From: Turnera subulata
Taxonomy: Eukaryota; Streptophyta; Magnoliopsida; Malpighiales; Passifloraceae
Reading direction: 5' to 3'
Assembly (NCBI GenBank): GCA_028386065.3
Contig: JAKUCV010004442.1
Location: 1 to 64,000 of the forward strand
DNA length: 64,000 bases
Both the position numbers and the translations under genes were made by a program. The notes beneath the pieces are model-generated. The model worked only from the letters and a program-made list of their open reading frames with translations, did no database searches and was not told the DNA's origin. Below are positions 62,904 through 64,000 of the stretch, piece by piece (the first letter of the stretch is position 1; every line of letters starts with the position of its first letter).

Positions 62904-63940
62904 CAATTTTTCGGAAAAAGGGTTCCAAAAGTCCTATTATTCTTAGGTATTTTTCAATTGAGTCCTATAACTTCTTTTTTTATTAATCAAGTCCTATTAT
63001 TTCGAGTTGTTTATCAGAGAAGTCCTAGGCACCATTTTCCATCCAATTTTGATGAGTTGGCCGTTATCTTCTGAGGTGACACATCACATGCTGACATGTC
63101 TAAAATCCACATCATTAGGACTTGATTAACCAAATCAACAAATTATAGGACTTGAATGATAAAATTTTAAAATTATAGGATTTAATTAGACATTATTTAT
63201 AAATTATGAGACTTTGGAAGATTTTAAAGTCAAAAAATCTTAAACTCCTAAATATTGAAATTTTAAAGCTTAAATTCATAAAATTTTTAATCTTAAATTG
63301 CTAACCTTAAAACTTAAAAATTTATGATATTAAAATTATAAATTTAAAATTGTAAATCCTAAATTTTAAAGCACTAAACTTCAAAATCCTATTTCTTAAT
63401 CTTAAAACTCTAAATCATAAATTCTTGCATCCTAATCTTAACATTAGAAATAGGGTTACATACCAATCATGAATAATTTAGAATCTCAATTCCTTATTTT
63501 AAATAATAATTAATTTTTTTAACATGGAGCATCTGAAATTATATTTTAAAATTTGATTTTAGGATTTAATGTTTAAAGTTAGGAATCTAGGTCATTACAA
63601 TATATAATATAAGAATTAAAATTTCTAGATTTATAGTTTTGATGTTTAGGGCTTTAGGATTTAAGATTTTATAATTTAGAGATTTTATATTTTAGTTATT
63701 ATACTTTTAAAATGGATATAAAGTCTTTGAAAATTCAGGATTCAAACATTTTAAATATAGAATTTAAGATTTATAATGTTACTGTTTAAAATTTTAGTAT
63801 TATTTTAGAGTTTAAGATTTTAAAATTTAAAATATATTACTTTAAGATTCAAGATTTGTGTTTAAAATTTATAATTAAAAATCATAAAATTTTAGGACTT
63901 AGTATCTTTAGAAGTCCTATAATTTATAGAAAAGTTTTAA
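62904..63940. repeat. AT-rich block with mirrored CTTAAA / TTTAAG motifs
   Basis: 62935-63190 repeats AGTCCTAT/ATAGGACTT motifs several times in both orientations. From about 63220 to 63450 the plus strand is full of CTTAAA, CCTAAA and CTAAAT. From about 63540 to 63880 it is full of TTTAGG, TTTAAG and TTTAGA. AGTCCTATAATTTATAG returns at 63912. This is a large degenerate inverted arrangement. No gene. Confidence 0.5.
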
Positions 63941-63942
63941 TT

Positions 63943-64000
63943 GCAGCAACATTTGTTAGTGCATTACTATGTTCTTTTCCTGATGAGAAGTGTTTTGGTG
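63943..64000 (+). repeat. F-box 3' UTR copy
   Basis: TGCAGCAACATTTGTTAGTGCATTACTATGTTCTTTTCCT-like sequence matches the 3' regions at 54580-54625, 58888-58915 and 59125-59150. A further F-box segment may continue beyond the window. Confidence 0.65.

Noticed and set aside
63220..63880. Interstitial telomere repeat
   Set aside because: Exact TTTAGGG heptads are almost absent; the units are too degenerate to call telomeric.

Overview
The window is nuclear DNA of a flowering plant, probably a eudicot. Evidence: plant-type Ty1/copia and Ty3/gypsy LTR retrotransposons, L1-type LINEs with RRM or zinc-knuckle ORF1 proteins, Stowaway and hAT MITEs with intact TSDs, a Mutator-like element carrying plant gene pieces, and an expanded F-box/DUF295 family. 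No rRNA, tRNA, CRISPR or bacterial-type operon was seen. The only plausible host genes are F-box/DUF295 genes; nearly everything else is transposon-derived. There are two N runs (37950-38844 and 57475-57483).

Layout. 1-2707: 3' half of a plus-strand copia element and its LTR. 2708-8314: internally deleted gypsy (Athila/Tat-like) element with its 3' LTR. 8681-9604: F-box gene 1 (minus, C-terminally short). 10122-25734: nest of insertions. MITE A contains sister MITE B; B contains a full-length L1 LINE (10331-16325) and a degenerate copia (16383-25439). That copia holds a LINE fragment, which is split by a 2.87 kb solo LTR (20111-22980). 26215-36075: LINE remnant, then an F-box gene cut in two by an 8.4 kb copia (26935-35304, TSD CCATT), one LTR of which holds a twin-primed LINE. 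37087-39237: LTR pair around the large gap. 39510-52080: F-box scrap, hAT MITE, and a LINE ORF1 split by a second copia (42845-51783, TSD GAATT) that carries traces of three LTRs. 52293-60560: Stowaway MITE and the F-box cluster: two intact plus-strand genes, one intact minus-strand gene, a partial gene fused to it and several scraps. 60590-62903: RNase H-like scrap and a chimeric Pack-MULE with inverted fragments of COG4 and GDP-mannose 4,6-dehydratase. 62904-64000: AT-rich block ending in a copy of the F-box 3' UTR.

The least explained signals are arrays of short palindromes inside retroelements. (1) Paired ACATCGATGT palindromes, members 20-21 bp apart, lie near the LTR end or in the 5' leader of three copia-type element groups. 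(2) More than 15 hairpins with different stems but a shared TTCNN loop are scattered through one copia. (3) GGGAT-GTCT-ATCCC hairpins are repeated in a solo LTR. (4) TGGGCC...GAGCCCA dyads are repeated in a copia leader. Their functions are unknown; statements about function are inference.
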